Shown here in pieces: positions 36,505 through 45,524 of a stretch of DNA of 64,000 nt. Under the pieces are notes generated by a model. That model was not told where the DNA came from. It saw only the letters and a list, made by a program, of their open reading frames with translations, and made no database searches. The stretch is from Fictibacillus phosphorivorans (lineage in GTDB: Bacteria; Bacillota; Bacilli; Bacillales; Fictibacillaceae). The stretch covers positions 3,534,001 through 3,598,000 of the forward strand of contig NZ_CP015378.1 in NCBI RefSeq assembly GCF_001629705.1, read 5' to 3'. The stretch's first letter is position 1. Every line of letters begins with the position of its first letter. A program made the translations under genes and the position numbers.

Positions 36505-37722
36505 TTAATTCAGAACTCCCATCACAACCTGTTGTAATCGATCCTCGATGACTTTTACATGATCTTTAGAGGTTCCTGGCAATAAAATAATTAAGTTGTT
36601 AGATCTAGGATAATAAGCAACTAAGTCGATTTCCCTTAAATACTTCCTAAGTGATGTTTCTAAAATCTGCAGGTCTGAATTGGCTAAAGGCTTTGTTTTA
36701 AAATGAACATAACAATAGGGTACTTGAAATTCTATCAATCTCGCTTTTTCAATCTCAATCCGTTCTTTAAAAGAAGATGGCTTAAATACTTTAGTATGTT
36801 GATAATACTGTTGTTGTTCCTGCTGCTCAGACTTGTGCCAAGTCTTCGTTAATTGTTCCGAAATAATTTCAATCAGCATATGTAACATAGAAAGCCCTTC
36901 ATTGCTCAACCGAGAAAGATCTAGCTCTTGTATGACAATAATCTGTCTGATTTGATTGTTGATCTTTATCGGAGCTGCCAATAATGGAGCGTTTTCTTCA
37001 TCCGTTATACGGCGAATTGTAATACTTTCATCCTTAATCAATCTTTCGTAAAACATAGGTGCTGAATCTATGAATATCGTCTGAGGAAGAAGCTTTTCTT
37101 CCCCTTTACGTACTTTTACGCGTAAAGCTCTTAAACTTTGATCAACATGATATACACCAAGGGATTTAGCACCATAATAAGTCTCGAGCGTTTTTGCCAC
37201 TTCATTAATAAACATCTCTACATGATCTTGATCAAGTGCTTGCAGCATCTTATAAACATTAATCATTGTCATTTCTGATGCTAGAACTTTTTTCTCTAGA
37301 ACATCATTTGTTTCATTAACTGTGTATAAGGTCGTAACAGCTTGTTCAAGTTGTACTTGGAGCTCTTCTCGCTCCGCCTCTTTATCTTCATACCTTTCTC
37401 TGTAACGTGTAGCATAGATTCCACTTATATAGGCTGTTAGCAAGTATATAATGGCAAAGATAGAAAAGTTGCCAAAAAAGATAAAGGAGTAAATATCCTC
37501 CTTACTGCTCCAAGCATTTACTATGTGAAGACTTAGAATAATACCTGAAATAAATAAGCCGTACAGAATTCCATACCGTATACCGATTAAGAGAACGAGA
37601 ATAGCATATGGACTTGCTGATAACTCTGAAAAAGAAAAAACGAACAAATCTATGATATATAGGATGGCTGAAACCACTAAAAGTTCTGACCACTTAATCC
37701 AGCTATTTTTATTGTTATACAT
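36505..37722 (-). CDS. pelD: PelD-like c-di-GMP receptor (GAF plus degenerate GGDEF)
   Basis: A ~405-residue protein: four N-terminal membrane segments, a coiled coil (~125-165), a GAF domain (~170-300) and a C-terminal degenerate GGDEF domain. The I-site is kept as REID (Arg363-Asp366), and the following active-site position reads PRSNN instead of GGDEF. It should therefore bind c-di-GMP but not make it, as PelD does to activate Pel synthesis. The ATG at 37722 has AGGAG 8 nt upstream; an earlier in-frame start would add 26 residues without a site. It is the first gene of the pel operon. Confidence 0.9.
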   Translation of the reverse strand: MYNNKNSWIKWSELLVVSAILYIIDLFVFSFSELSASPYAILVLLIGIRYGILYGLFISGIILSLHIVNAWSSKEDIYSFIFFGNFSIFAIIYLLTAYISGIYATRYRERYEDKEAEREELQVQLEQAVTTLYTVNETNDVLEKKVLASEMTMINVYKMLQALDQDHVEMFINEVAKTLETYYGAKSLGVYHVDQSLRALRVKVRKGEEKLLPQTIFIDSAPMFYERLIKDESITIRRITDEENAPLLAAPIKINNQIRQIIVIQELDLSRLSNEGLSMLHMLIEIISEQLTKTWHKSEQQEQQQYYQHTKVFKPSSFKERIEIEKARLIEFQVPYCYVHFKTKPLANSDLQILETSLRKYLREIDLVAYYPRSNNLIILLPGTSKDHVKVIEDRLQQVVMGVLN

Positions 37723-37790
37723 AGACGCTACTCCTGACTCCAATTTAAAATCACCAAATGAACCAAATATATCCAAAATACAACTTGATA

Positions 37791-37819
37791 ATATTACCAA
37801 ATTAATACTTAGCTTTCAA
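37791..37819 (-). promoter_or_regulatory. sigma-A promoter of the pel operon
   Basis: On the minus strand TTGAAA, exactly 17 nt, then TAATAT, with the start point ~60 nt before the pelD ATG. A weaker sigma-D-like pair lies just upstream (separate entry). Confidence 0.6.
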
Positions 37820-37834
37820 TAGATGGATACTATA

Positions 37835-37861
37835 ATATCGGTTAAAATAAAGTTTCCTATA
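37835..37861 (-). promoter_or_regulatory. possible sigma-D promoter of the pel operon
   Basis: On the minus strand TATA, 15 nt, then ACCGATAT. The -10 matches seven of eight positions of the sigma-D consensus and the -35 three of four. It lies upstream of the sigma-A candidate. Confidence 0.35.
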
Positions 37862-37984
37862 TATTGAAGGGGCACAAATTACACATAGCAAGTGGACTAT
37901 TCAAAAAGGTACGACCGCCACTATATAATTAAATATATTTTTTCTATATTTTGTTATTATATTGATAGGATATTATCTTACTAA

Positions 37985-39145
37985 ATGAGGATGATTCTCT
38001 TGAAAAAACTAATGTTTTCGATCTTTATTGCATGCCTGCTATTCGTATTCCCTTTTACAGCCAAAGCTGCATCTCTCTCTGCTACAGAGAAACAAGTGAA
38101 AGTCGCAGCAGAAGTCAGTAGTGTTCTTCATCAAAAATATACGAAGAATCTCGATTTCAGTACATTAATTACAACTCCTTACAATAAAGCAAGGTATGAA
38201 GTGGCAAAAGCGAAGAGAATGGTAGATTCGCTTCCAAATACGGACAGGAAAAAACAATTGCTTACTCAAGTGGCTGGGTATCAGAAAGTCGTACAGAATG
38301 GCAATGCTTACAACAATGCCGTGCGAACCTATCCGATTTTACTAGACTATAAGACGAAGCACCTTGATCATTACCTATCTGATGAGCCTTTTTATAAATG
38401 GAGATCCTACAATTATTTCAATTACAAACTTAGCCTGCTCCAGCCTAATTATGACAAGGTGTATGGAAAGGATATTCAGCAAGCATTTAAGGAGCGCTAT
38501 TTAATTCCAATTAAAAAATCCCGCGATGAAGTGTATTACATCATAAGTGCTGATACACATCTTGACCGTGCCGAAGCATCTATTTCTAAAAACACAGAGG
38601 AAGCACAACGACGTTTAGATTTAGCAACAGCTTGTATAAATAAAATTGAGGCACCAAAAAGAAAAGCACTCCTTGAAGAACGAACTCATCTGTTACAAGA
38701 GTTGCTGGATGATAAAGTAAGCGGCATTAATGACACATTCTATGTTACTAAAAATAGTAATAACAAAATGAAAGTTACTTTTAATCATGAAGGCGAGATC
38801 AGACTTTGGATTGCTGACGCAGAAAAGTACCCTACTTATGAGTCACTTAAATCTGCAGTCGGGACAGAAGTGTATGGTCACTATTCTAGTAATGATTGGG
38901 GAAATACATTATCAGCATTTACCTGGACATACCGTGATTGGAGCGGTGCCTATCAAATGAATATCGTTCATGGGTATTGGGATTCTTATCTTGACCCGAT
39001 TAATGAGTCAAACGAAAAAATAATACCTGTAGGCAAAAAGATTAGAATTGTTTTAGAAGTTGTTCAGAGTGATGGAGAGATTATCGTAAGAGAAGAAGTT
39101 GTACCCATGACAGAAGAGTTATATGGTAAATCTTTGGTAAACTAA
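37985..39145 (+). CDS. secreted protein with an SbsC-type wall-binding N-terminus
   Basis: A ~386-residue exported protein. A signal peptide (KKLMFSIFIACLLFVFPFTAKA) is followed by a helical domain (~30-235) with NAYNNAVRTYPILLDY, KVYGKDIQQAFKERYLIP and repeated KARYEVAKAKR-type helices. These line up with the S-layer protein at 58824 (ANAYNNAVR, KVYGKEMQTSFATMYL). SbsC uses this domain to hold the secondary cell-wall polymer. The last ~140 residues are beta-rich (LWIADAEKYPTYESL, YRDWSGAY) and not recognised. A TTG at 38000 with GAGG 9 nt upstream is a credible start and better placed than the ATG at 37985. It is divergent from pel. Confidence 0.8.
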   Translation: MRMILLKKLMFSIFIACLLFVFPFTAKAASLSATEKQVKVAAEVSSVLHQKYTKNLDFSTLITTPYNKARYEVAKAKRMVDSLPNTDRKKQLLTQVAGYQKVVQNGNAYNNAVRTYPILLDYKTKHLDHYLSDEPFYKWRSYNYFNYKLSLLQPNYDKVYGKDIQQAFKERYLIPIKKSRDEVYYIISADTHLDRAEASISKNTEEAQRRLDLATACINKIEAPKRKALLEERTHLLQELLDDKVSGINDTFYVTKNSNNKMKVTFNHEGEIRLWIADAEKYPTYESLKSAVGTEVYGHYSSNDWGNTLSAFTWTYRDWSGAYQMNIVHGYWDSYLDPINESNEKIIPVGKKIRIVLEVVQSDGEIIVREEVVPMTEELYGKSLVN

Positions 39146-39158
39146 TCATGTGAAAAGT

Positions 39159-39194
39159 AAAACCCAGCCGAATGAGTCTTCGGCTGGGTTTTTC
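39159..39194. terminator. bidirectional terminator between convergent genes
   Basis: AAACCCAGCCGAA / TTCGGCTGGGTTT forms a 12-13-bp stem with a T-run on both strands, between the SbsC-type gene (37985) and the subtilase gene (39198). Confidence 0.92.
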
Positions 39195-39197
39195 CTA

Positions 39198-42100
39198 TTA
39201 AAACTCTACATTTAATGTGTAAGGGCTAAGACTAGCATTTCGGTTCGTATCTTTTACCTCAATGTAATACGTGCCTTTCTTGAGGTTCGTGAGCAATACT
39301 TCATCGTCTCCTAGACGATAATAATCAGCACGCTTCACTAACTTTCCATCTTTGTAGATGGACATGACAGCATCTACATCATTTTTAATATCTAATGTAA
39401 GCTTTGCTTTACTGTCCTTCGTAAGCTTTAATGCGTACCAATCTGTATCGCCATTTGTTACACCTGCATTTAAGTAACCTGTTGCTGTCCATTTCTTGCT
39501 GTTCACTTTTTTCAGTGAAAGGGGCTTAGATGGTTTGTAGTTACGAACCACCGAGCCTGCATCCTCATCCTTCATGTTAACCGGTGCAACTTGTGCTGAG
39601 TAAGGAATTAAACTAGGGTTAGGAGATTCAGTCATGCTTACAAATGCAATAACGTACCCCTTCCCTTTTTTCGCTAAGAAAGAGCCGCTAGAATGACCCA
39701 TATCCCAACCTTTTTCCATGTAACGAATTGTGTCAAATTCACTATCATCTACTTTACGGTTATTATTCTTGTCTTCAAAAACGATAGCCGCGCTGTAAAT
39801 CGTTCCTAGTAATTCAGCAGGATACTTCTTTTTCAAGTCATTCGTTACAGGATAGCGATCAATATTAACACCAAAGAGCGTATCTTTGCTTCCTGGTTTT
39901 AAATAGAATACATCCATGTCGTTCTGCATCGCGAAGTTTCCAGAGAAACGTTTAGCTGGAAGATTCTTTACTCTTTCAAGCTTATCATTGTTCTCATACT
40001 TATCTTCTGGATTCTTAATCTTCAGTTTAGAACTGAACGAATATTGATCAAAAGAGATACTGTTTTCGTTAAACGGATCATTCATCACTTTTACATAGTA
40101 TGTTTTATTTTTGCGCAGACCTACTAACATCGTTGAATTCATCTTGATTCCAGACCAATCCCATGTGTAGTTAGCTCCGATTTGACTAAGGTCAGTAAAC
40201 GTATTACCATCTTCATCCGTTAGTTCGATTAATTCATACATTTCTAATGCTGGAATGTTGCCGTTCTTCGCAAAAGAAAAATCGTAGATTCCTGTTTCAC
40301 TTGGTGTAACTTTAAAGTAATCCTCATCTTCTATCATTTGAAGATAACCAGCAGCTTTTTCACCAATATTGTATTCTAGTGCTGATTCTTGAATCTCACG
40401 CATCATTCTCTCATATTCATCTTCTTCATCTTCTACATCATGCAATACATCTCGAACTGCCTGTTTCTTTGCAACATACTCTTCTGCATCGATTTCGCCT
40501 TCTTCAAACTCTTCCTCAGGCATTTCTTCTTCAAGAAGTGGATAGTTATCCTCATCTTCAGGAAGAACTTTGCTTTCCATTGTTACCTCATATGGAAGAT
40601 TAGACGAATCAAATTCTCCTTCAGCACCCTGATACATCATTTGTTCGTTCATGAAGAAGTCAAACATAAAATCGTTATACTTCATCATGTTAGATGTAGC
40701 TACAAGATACTCTATGCCAGGCTCTGCTTCGAACACAAGGGTCTCCCCTTCACCATAACCTCGAGAGTTTGAGTAATACATAGGCTCTTGGAACTCTTCT
40801 TCATCCTCATGAGATGGTTTAGCTGCCATAGTACCTGATGTTTTTTCCTCGCCTTCTTCTCCTTCACCATCTTCCCCTTCAGCTGGTGGGAAGAATTGCT
40901 CGTTAAGATATACGTTCAAACTTGTATCGATTCCGGGAACCGCTGTTGTTTTTACGCGCACCATCTGTTTTTCATCAACAGAAATCTTGAAGTAGTCTTC
41001 GTCTCCTTCTTCACCTGTAAACGTTAAGGCTTTTTCCTTAGAAGAATAAGGGAAAGAATCTACAACTAGAGGGTTCTCAAGATCCACACCGTCTTCTGCT
41101 AGTTCATTGCTTCTCTCGATGTTTAGCTTGAAGTGAGACAAACCTTTACCTGAATCATCAAAACTTCCGTTTGCGTCTTTAATTCCGATCGCTAATGTAC
41201 CAGAGTATGGAATCTCCAGCAATTTTCCTTCAGGCTTACCTTCGCGAACTTGGTTGACTTCTTCGATCAGTGTTCCATCTTCACTATATAAATGAAGCTT
41301 ATACTTGTAGTCGTATGGAGCTGCACCTTGTAAAGAGGTTTGAATGAATTCTCCTTCTTTTACAGGAAACTTAATCCACTGCTCTTCGTTAGCTTTTGTA
41401 ATTTTGTTTGAATATGGAGACTTCCCATCTACCAGTTTAGCCGCTTTAAGAATCTCACTTTCAGTTTTTGGATTCTTAACTGATGCAGGAATCTTCTTCA
41501 CATCAAACTTTAACGCGTCAACAGGATTAACGAGTCCATTTCCAAACTTCGTATCAAATCCTTTTGCACCAAGATCTTTTGCCGTGTGCTCTAGTACATA
41601 TTCAACCTGAGCTGGCGTAAGGTTTGGATATTTTGTTAACAATAGTGACGCTACTCCTGCAACAACTGGTGAAGCCATGGATGTTCCACTTAAATAATCA
41701 AAGCTTGATTTACGTTCAGCTTCATAGATTGGAGCATAAACATTTTCACCAGGCGCTACAATATCAACAGACGGTCCGAAAGTTGAATAGCTAGATAACT
41801 TATTATCTTTATTGGTAGAACCAACGGAGATAACTCCTTCAAAAGCGGCTGGATAGTTTAGTCCATCATCTCCGCTGTTTCCTGCAGAAGCTACAATCGT
41901 AATGTTCTTTGCGATTGCTTTTTTTACAGCGTCTTCAATCAAAGGTGAAGGCATTCCGCCGCCAATACTCATATTGATAACTTTTGCACCGTTATCTGTG
42001 GCATAAAGTATCGCATCTGCGATTGCAAAGTCATAAGCACCGCCCCCACGGTCAAAAACATCAATATTTAGAATATCAGCGTTAGGGTTAACACCATAAC

Positions 42101-42743
42101 CGCCGATTCCGTTATTTTTCTTCGCTGCAATGATTCCAGATACGTGTGTACCATGGAAATCTGGAGCCGGCTGATTAATTGGACTCACCGTGTTATAACC
42201 TGGTAATAGCTGTCCAGCAAGATCAGGATGATTTCTGTCAGCTCCCTGGTCAATAACAGCTACTTTAATCGATTTATTTCCGACTAAACTTTGCGCTTTT
42301 TCTAATTGTAAGAGAGAAAGATGATATTGCTCTTTCACCTTAGGGTCGTTCGTGCTTTGTGTTGTGTACATAGCACTCGGACTCGCTAACTCTACCTTCC
42401 CCATTTTTTGATAAGCTTTTAGGACTGTATCAATTGTTCCTTTTTTCTTAATCTTAACCACTGTATAGTTCAACTTACTGATTGTTTTAATCGGTGTTGC
42501 TCCAGCACGGTTGTGTTCACTTGCAGAAATCGGTCTATTATATTTAACGATTAATGTATCTTCACTAATAGCCGGTTTCTTACTTACCTTTTCTTTGCGT
42601 TTTTCTTCAAGAAATTTTGATATGTACGAGTTTGAAAGACTAACTTCTTTTCCTTTCGCTTGTACATTAACCGTTGAAAATCCTGTTCCTACTAAACTTG
42701 CACATAAACCTAATATAGATAGTTGTTTTTTCCAGTCTAGCAT
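39198..42743 (-). CDS. large secreted subtilisin-like protease (S8)
   Basis: An 1181-residue exported protease. A signal peptide (~1-30) and prodomain (~60-130) precede an S8 domain with Asp165 in AVIDQGADR, His198 in DFHGTHVSG, Asn in SAGNSGDD and Ser355 in LSGTSMASP, so the catalytic set is intact. The remaining ~780 residues look like pre-peptidase C-terminal beta domains (EDYFKI, DWYALKL, DEDYFKVTP repeats). They are interrupted by two very acidic low-complexity inserts (~630-660 and ~760-810). There is no LPXTG, SLH or SbsC domain, so it may be released or held by charge. An extended -10 promoter lies upstream. It could process surface proteins encoded nearby. Confidence 0.93.
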   Translation of the reverse strand: MLDWKKQLSILGLCASLVGTGFSTVNVQAKGKEVSLSNSYISKFLEEKRKEKVSKKPAISEDTLIVKYNRPISASEHNRAGATPIKTISKLNYTVVKIKKKGTIDTVLKAYQKMGKVELASPSAMYTTQSTNDPKVKEQYHLSLLQLEKAQSLVGNKSIKVAVIDQGADRNHPDLAGQLLPGYNTVSPINQPAPDFHGTHVSGIIAAKKNNGIGGYGVNPNADILNIDVFDRGGGAYDFAIADAILYATDNGAKVINMSIGGGMPSPLIEDAVKKAIAKNITIVASAGNSGDDGLNYPAAFEGVISVGSTNKDNKLSSYSTFGPSVDIVAPGENVYAPIYEAERKSSFDYLSGTSMASPVVAGVASLLLTKYPNLTPAQVEYVLEHTAKDLGAKGFDTKFGNGLVNPVDALKFDVKKIPASVKNPKTESEILKAAKLVDGKSPYSNKITKANEEQWIKFPVKEGEFIQTSLQGAAPYDYKYKLHLYSEDGTLIEEVNQVREGKPEGKLLEIPYSGTLAIGIKDANGSFDDSGKGLSHFKLNIERSNELAEDGVDLENPLVVDSFPYSSKEKALTFTGEEGDEDYFKISVDEKQMVRVKTTAVPGIDTSLNVYLNEQFFPPAEGEDGEGEEGEEKTSGTMAAKPSHEDEEEFQEPMYYSNSRGYGEGETLVFEAEPGIEYLVATSNMMKYNDFMFDFFMNEQMMYQGAEGEFDSSNLPYEVTMESKVLPEDEDNYPLLEEEMPEEEFEEGEIDAEEYVAKKQAVRDVLHDVEDEEDEYERMMREIQESALEYNIGEKAAGYLQMIEDEDYFKVTPSETGIYDFSFAKNGNIPALEMYELIELTDEDGNTFTDLSQIGANYTWDWSGIKMNSTMLVGLRKNKTYYVKVMNDPFNENSISFDQYSFSSKLKIKNPEDKYENNDKLERVKNLPAKRFSGNFAMQNDMDVFYLKPGSKDTLFGVNIDRYPVTNDLKKKYPAELLGTIYSAAIVFEDKNNNRKVDDSEFDTIRYMEKGWDMGHSSGSFLAKKGKGYVIAFVSMTESPNPSLIPYSAQVAPVNMKDEDAGSVVRNYKPSKPLSLKKVNSKKWTATGYLNAGVTNGDTDWYALKLTKDSKAKLTLDIKNDVDAVMSIYKDGKLVKRADYYRLGDDEVLLTNLKKGTYYIEVKDTNRNASLSPYTLNVEF

Positions 42744-42794
42744 CTCTTTCCCCCTACCAACAATTTACTCATTTTGGAAAAATAAGTTAATTAG

Positions 42795-42803
42795 ATTATA
42801 GCA
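42795..42803 (-). promoter_or_regulatory. extended -10 promoter of the subtilase gene
   Basis: On the minus strand TGCTATAAT is a perfect TG-N-TATAAT, about 50 nt before the ATG at 42743. The -35 is weak. Confidence 0.5.
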
Positions 42804-42860
42804 GATTAATAGGTGAAAAGTAGTTACTAATTGCCTATAACCTACACTCTATTTTTCGAC

Positions 42861-42900
42861 AAAAAAAAAGACCAAAATGAATAGTGAATTCACTTTGGTC
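42861..42900 (-). terminator. terminator of the L,D-transpeptidase gene
   Basis: On the minus strand GACCAAA-GTGAAT pairs with ATTCAT-TTTGGTC (a mismatch-tolerant stem) and nine T follow, 10 nt past the stop. Confidence 0.88.
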
Positions 42901-42909
42901 CATTATTTA

Positions 42910-43629
42910 TTATAGCTGTGACATTCGCATTAAATCGGTTTCCGTGCCTTGAATAAGCAGAGGTTTTTTTGTTGGGTCCATCCATTGCATGAGTCTTAAT
43001 ACATTTCCTTCATGAAGTGCTGTGCAACCTGCTGTTGGACTCGTACGATCTCTCCAAACATGAAGAAAGATAGCACTTCCTTTTCCAACAACAGGTTTCT
43101 CATTGTAACGTATGACTGTTGCGTATTTGTATAGAGGATGATTGAGTCGTTCGAAAGATTTCCATTTCGAGTACGGATTTCCTTCATAGACTTTCCAGCG
43201 ATTATAATCTGCTGACGTCATATCATCAATCCAATAATCATAAGCTGTTGTTTTTTTATAGGATAACTTCATTCCACTTGGTTTCGTTACAGAACCAAAT
43301 CCCTGACCCATAAAGTACATACCTGCCGGTGACTTGCCATCTCCTTCTTTCTTTTGAGCAGATATACCGTTCTTTCCTAAAACTGCAGGATAGGTATACA
43401 CCCTTTTCCATGAAGAACCATTGTATTCATATGCAGCTAGAACGGCCTTAAAAGAAGTAGAGCTGTCTGCCTTCACAAGGATAACTTGCTTTGAACCTTT
43501 TTTCGAAAGTGCATGTGACAATAATTGTTTTTCATAAGGAATCGTTGTTACCGCTTTTGTTTGGAACGGGTGTAATAGAGTGGAAGCAAAGAACGACAGG
43601 ATAAATAGAACTATTTTTTTCTTTTGCAT
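42910..43629 (-). CDS. secreted L,D-transpeptidase-family (YkuD) protein
   Basis: A 239-residue protein with a signal peptide (IVLFILSFFASTLLHPFQTKA) and a YkuD catalytic domain. The signature is present as His190 (FLHVWRDRTSPTAGC), Ser197 and Cys202. The KEGDGKSPAGMYFMGQGFG region is typical of this subgroup. Such enzymes cross-link or modify peptidoglycan stem peptides, and some members attach proteins. AAAGGAG precedes the ATG. It is divergent from the carboxypeptidase gene, with their -10 regions sharing the palindrome AGTATACT near 43663. Confidence 0.88.
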   Translation of the reverse strand: MQKKKIVLFILSFFASTLLHPFQTKAVTTIPYEKQLLSHALSKKGSKQVILVKADSSTSFKAVLAAYEYNGSSWKRVYTYPAVLGKNGISAQKKEGDGKSPAGMYFMGQGFGSVTKPSGMKLSYKKTTAYDYWIDDMTSADYNRWKVYEGNPYSKWKSFERLNHPLYKYATVIRYNEKPVVGKGSAIFLHVWRDRTSPTAGCTALHEGNVLRLMQWMDPTKKPLLIQGTETDLMRMSQL

Positions 43630-43704
43630 GAAATTATCTCCTTTACCAATTAGTTTAATAGTATACTAATAATTGCGAATCAGCACATATTTTAGGAGGG
43701 TCAT

Positions 43705-45294
43705 ATGAAAAAAATAATCGCCTTTATGTTAGCTTTCTCTCTCATTCTTCCCATGATGAGCCAAAAGGCTGAAGCTGCAGATTATGTAAATTTGAATGCA
43801 ACGGCTACATACACAGGCATGACGGCAGACATAAAAGAATTATCAACGAAATACCCTGGACTTATTACATACAAATCATTAGGAAAAACGGTTTACGGCC
43901 GCCATATCTGGGCTGTGAAACTTGGTAAAGGTGATGCTACCGTCTTTTACAACGGATCTCATCATGGTCGTGAATGGATAACAACGAACATTACGATGGA
44001 AATGCTAGACCAATACGCGAATGCTTACAAAAACAAGACAACTTTCGATGGCTACAATGTTTTTAATCTATTAAATGATGTATCTATCTGGTTCGTTCCA
44101 ATGGTGAATCCGGATGGCGTTACCCTACAACAATACGGGCCGAACGCCTTCCCTTCTACTGTGAGATCGAGTTTAATTAAGATGAACAACGGAAGCACGA
44201 ACTTTAAGCGTTGGAAAGCTAACGCTCAAGGGATCGATCCCAACAGACAGTATCCCCCAGGATGGAGCAGTATTGAAGGGCCTACATCTCCATCTTATAA
44301 GAATTACAAAGGAACAAAGCCGCTTCAAACGAACGAAAACCGACTGCTCTATAACTTCACTTACTTCGTAGATCCTGAGGTAACCATCTCTTATCACTCA
44401 GCAGGACGAATATTATATTGGCATTATAATAATACGGCAGAAAACTACACACGTGATTATAATATGGCAAAAGCCTTCTCATCCATGACTGGTTATTCTT
44501 TAGTAGCACCTGCTCCAGGTGGTGGCGGTGGCTATAAAGACTGGTTCATCAGTGAATTCAAACGTCCTGCATTTACACCTGAGTTAAGTTATGCGGTAAA
44601 TGAAACAAACCCTCCATTATCAGTGATTCCTGAAGAATGGAGAAGAAACAAAAAAGCAGGACTCTATATTGCGAATGAAGGAAAAAAACTTTGGGAAGGT
44701 AAGCTTACAAAAACGAATTATTTAATCACTAAATTTGATAATACGTATTTGTATGACCGTCCTGGTACTCAATATAAATCAACACTACGATTTAATGCTC
44801 AGCCAGCAACCGTTATCGCTGAAAAAGGAAACTTTTTTAGATTAAATACTGTTCATGGTAAGAAGTGGGTGTCTAAAGGAAATTATGTATTGGGATCTGT
44901 TACTAGCTATTCAACTCCGATGCCTATTTTATTAACTGAACCTCTAACATTATATACACTTCCGTTAACGAGTAAAGTGACTAGCAGCTCCGCTCCTGCA
45001 GGAGAATATAATGCGGTTAAGTCTTATAAGAACTGGTATGCTATTCAAACAGCTAGTGGTGTCAAATGGGTTCAAGCTAAAAATGTAGTATTAAACTATA
45101 AACCAGTAGCGATCAATAAGCAGATTAAACTTACAACCGTGAAGAATTTGTATACGTACCCGTTAGAAGTAAGAAAGACGCCAACCGTTCTTCAGCCAGG
45201 TACAGCTAAAGCGACTAAACAATGGAAAGATATTTGGTATTACATTGAAACGCCTCAAGGTAACGGCTGGGTAAAAGAATATACGGCACAATAA
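43705..45294 (+). CDS. secreted M14 zinc carboxypeptidase with C-terminal SH3-like repeats
   Basis: A 529-residue exported peptidase. Signal peptide ~1-24. The M14 domain (~35-330) has HHGREW with His87 and Glu90 as zinc ligands, GIDPNRQYP for the Asn-Arg substrate pair, ISYHSAGR for the third ligand, and the catalytic Glu in FTPELSY. The last ~190 residues form about three SH3-like repeats (YDRPGTQYKSTL, YTLPLTSKVTSS, YTYPLEVRKTP) likely to bind the wall. It resembles gamma-D-glutamyl-diamino acid peptidases such as endopeptidase I that trim stem peptides. AGGAGG precedes the ATG. Confidence 0.92.
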   Translation: MKKIIAFMLAFSLILPMMSQKAEAADYVNLNATATYTGMTADIKELSTKYPGLITYKSLGKTVYGRHIWAVKLGKGDATVFYNGSHHGREWITTNITMEMLDQYANAYKNKTTFDGYNVFNLLNDVSIWFVPMVNPDGVTLQQYGPNAFPSTVRSSLIKMNNGSTNFKRWKANAQGIDPNRQYPPGWSSIEGPTSPSYKNYKGTKPLQTNENRLLYNFTYFVDPEVTISYHSAGRILYWHYNNTAENYTRDYNMAKAFSSMTGYSLVAPAPGGGGGYKDWFISEFKRPAFTPELSYAVNETNPPLSVIPEEWRRNKKAGLYIANEGKKLWEGKLTKTNYLITKFDNTYLYDRPGTQYKSTLRFNAQPATVIAEKGNFFRLNTVHGKKWVSKGNYVLGSVTSYSTPMPILLTEPLTLYTLPLTSKVTSSSAPAGEYNAVKSYKNWYAIQTASGVKWVQAKNVVLNYKPVAINKQIKLTTVKNLYTYPLEVRKTPTVLQPGTAKATKQWKDIWYYIETPQGNGWVKEYTAQ

Positions 45295-45295
45295 A

Positions 45296-45328
45296 AAGAA
45301 GGAGCCTCTAGGGTTCCTTCTTTCATTT
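45296..45328 (+). terminator. terminator of the M14 carboxypeptidase gene
   Basis: Stem AGAAGGA-CC / GG-TTCCTTCT with a small loop and T-rich tail, directly after the stop codon. Confidence 0.8.
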
Positions 45329-45362
45329 TATACAGTTGTTTTTACGGTACGTGTTTTTATAT

Positions 45363-45500
45363 TTATTACACGTTCACCGGTAAATGACTTGTTTTCACCG
45401 GTAAAGAGCAGATCACCACCGGTAGCAAAGTCATTAGCACCTCAACCAGTGTACTAACCACCTGTAAAGCTCACTTCTTCACCTAAGAAGTCCAATGCAA
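45363..45500 (-). repeat. degenerate 21-bp tandem repeat, remnant of a heptapeptide-repeat gene
   Basis: CACC-starting units lie at 45375, 45396, 45417, 45438, 45459 and 45480, exactly 21 bp apart (CACCGGTAAA in the best copies). On the minus strand one frame reads heptads such as FLGEEVS, FTGG*YT, ATGGDLL, FTGENKS, FTGERVI with two internal stops. A tail, NIKTRTVKTTV then stop, continues to about 45333. It looks like the decayed 3' end of a repetitive surface-protein gene just downstream of the LtaS-like gene. Confidence 0.65.
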
Positions 45501-45524
45501 CCCTAAATCAGTCTCAGTATAGTA

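Noticed and set aside
36505..37722. PelD-like protein as an active diguanylate cyclase
   Set aside because: The GGDEF signature is replaced by PRSNN; only the inhibitory-type RxxD site is preserved.
37861..37925. GC-richer stretch ahead of the gene at 37985 as a third riboswitch
   Set aside because: It has short complementary arms (AGTGG/CCACT) but no GCAAA or GACGCAAAG core, and I could not match it to any known class.
40379..40772. Plus-strand reading frames rich in His/Leu/Phe opposite the subtilase
   Set aside because: They are antisense shadows of the acidic low-complexity inserts and have no ribosome site.
45375..45500. 21-bp periodic units as a CRISPR array
   Set aside because: The period is constant and short with no repeat/spacer division; the units are degenerate and fit a heptapeptide coding repeat.
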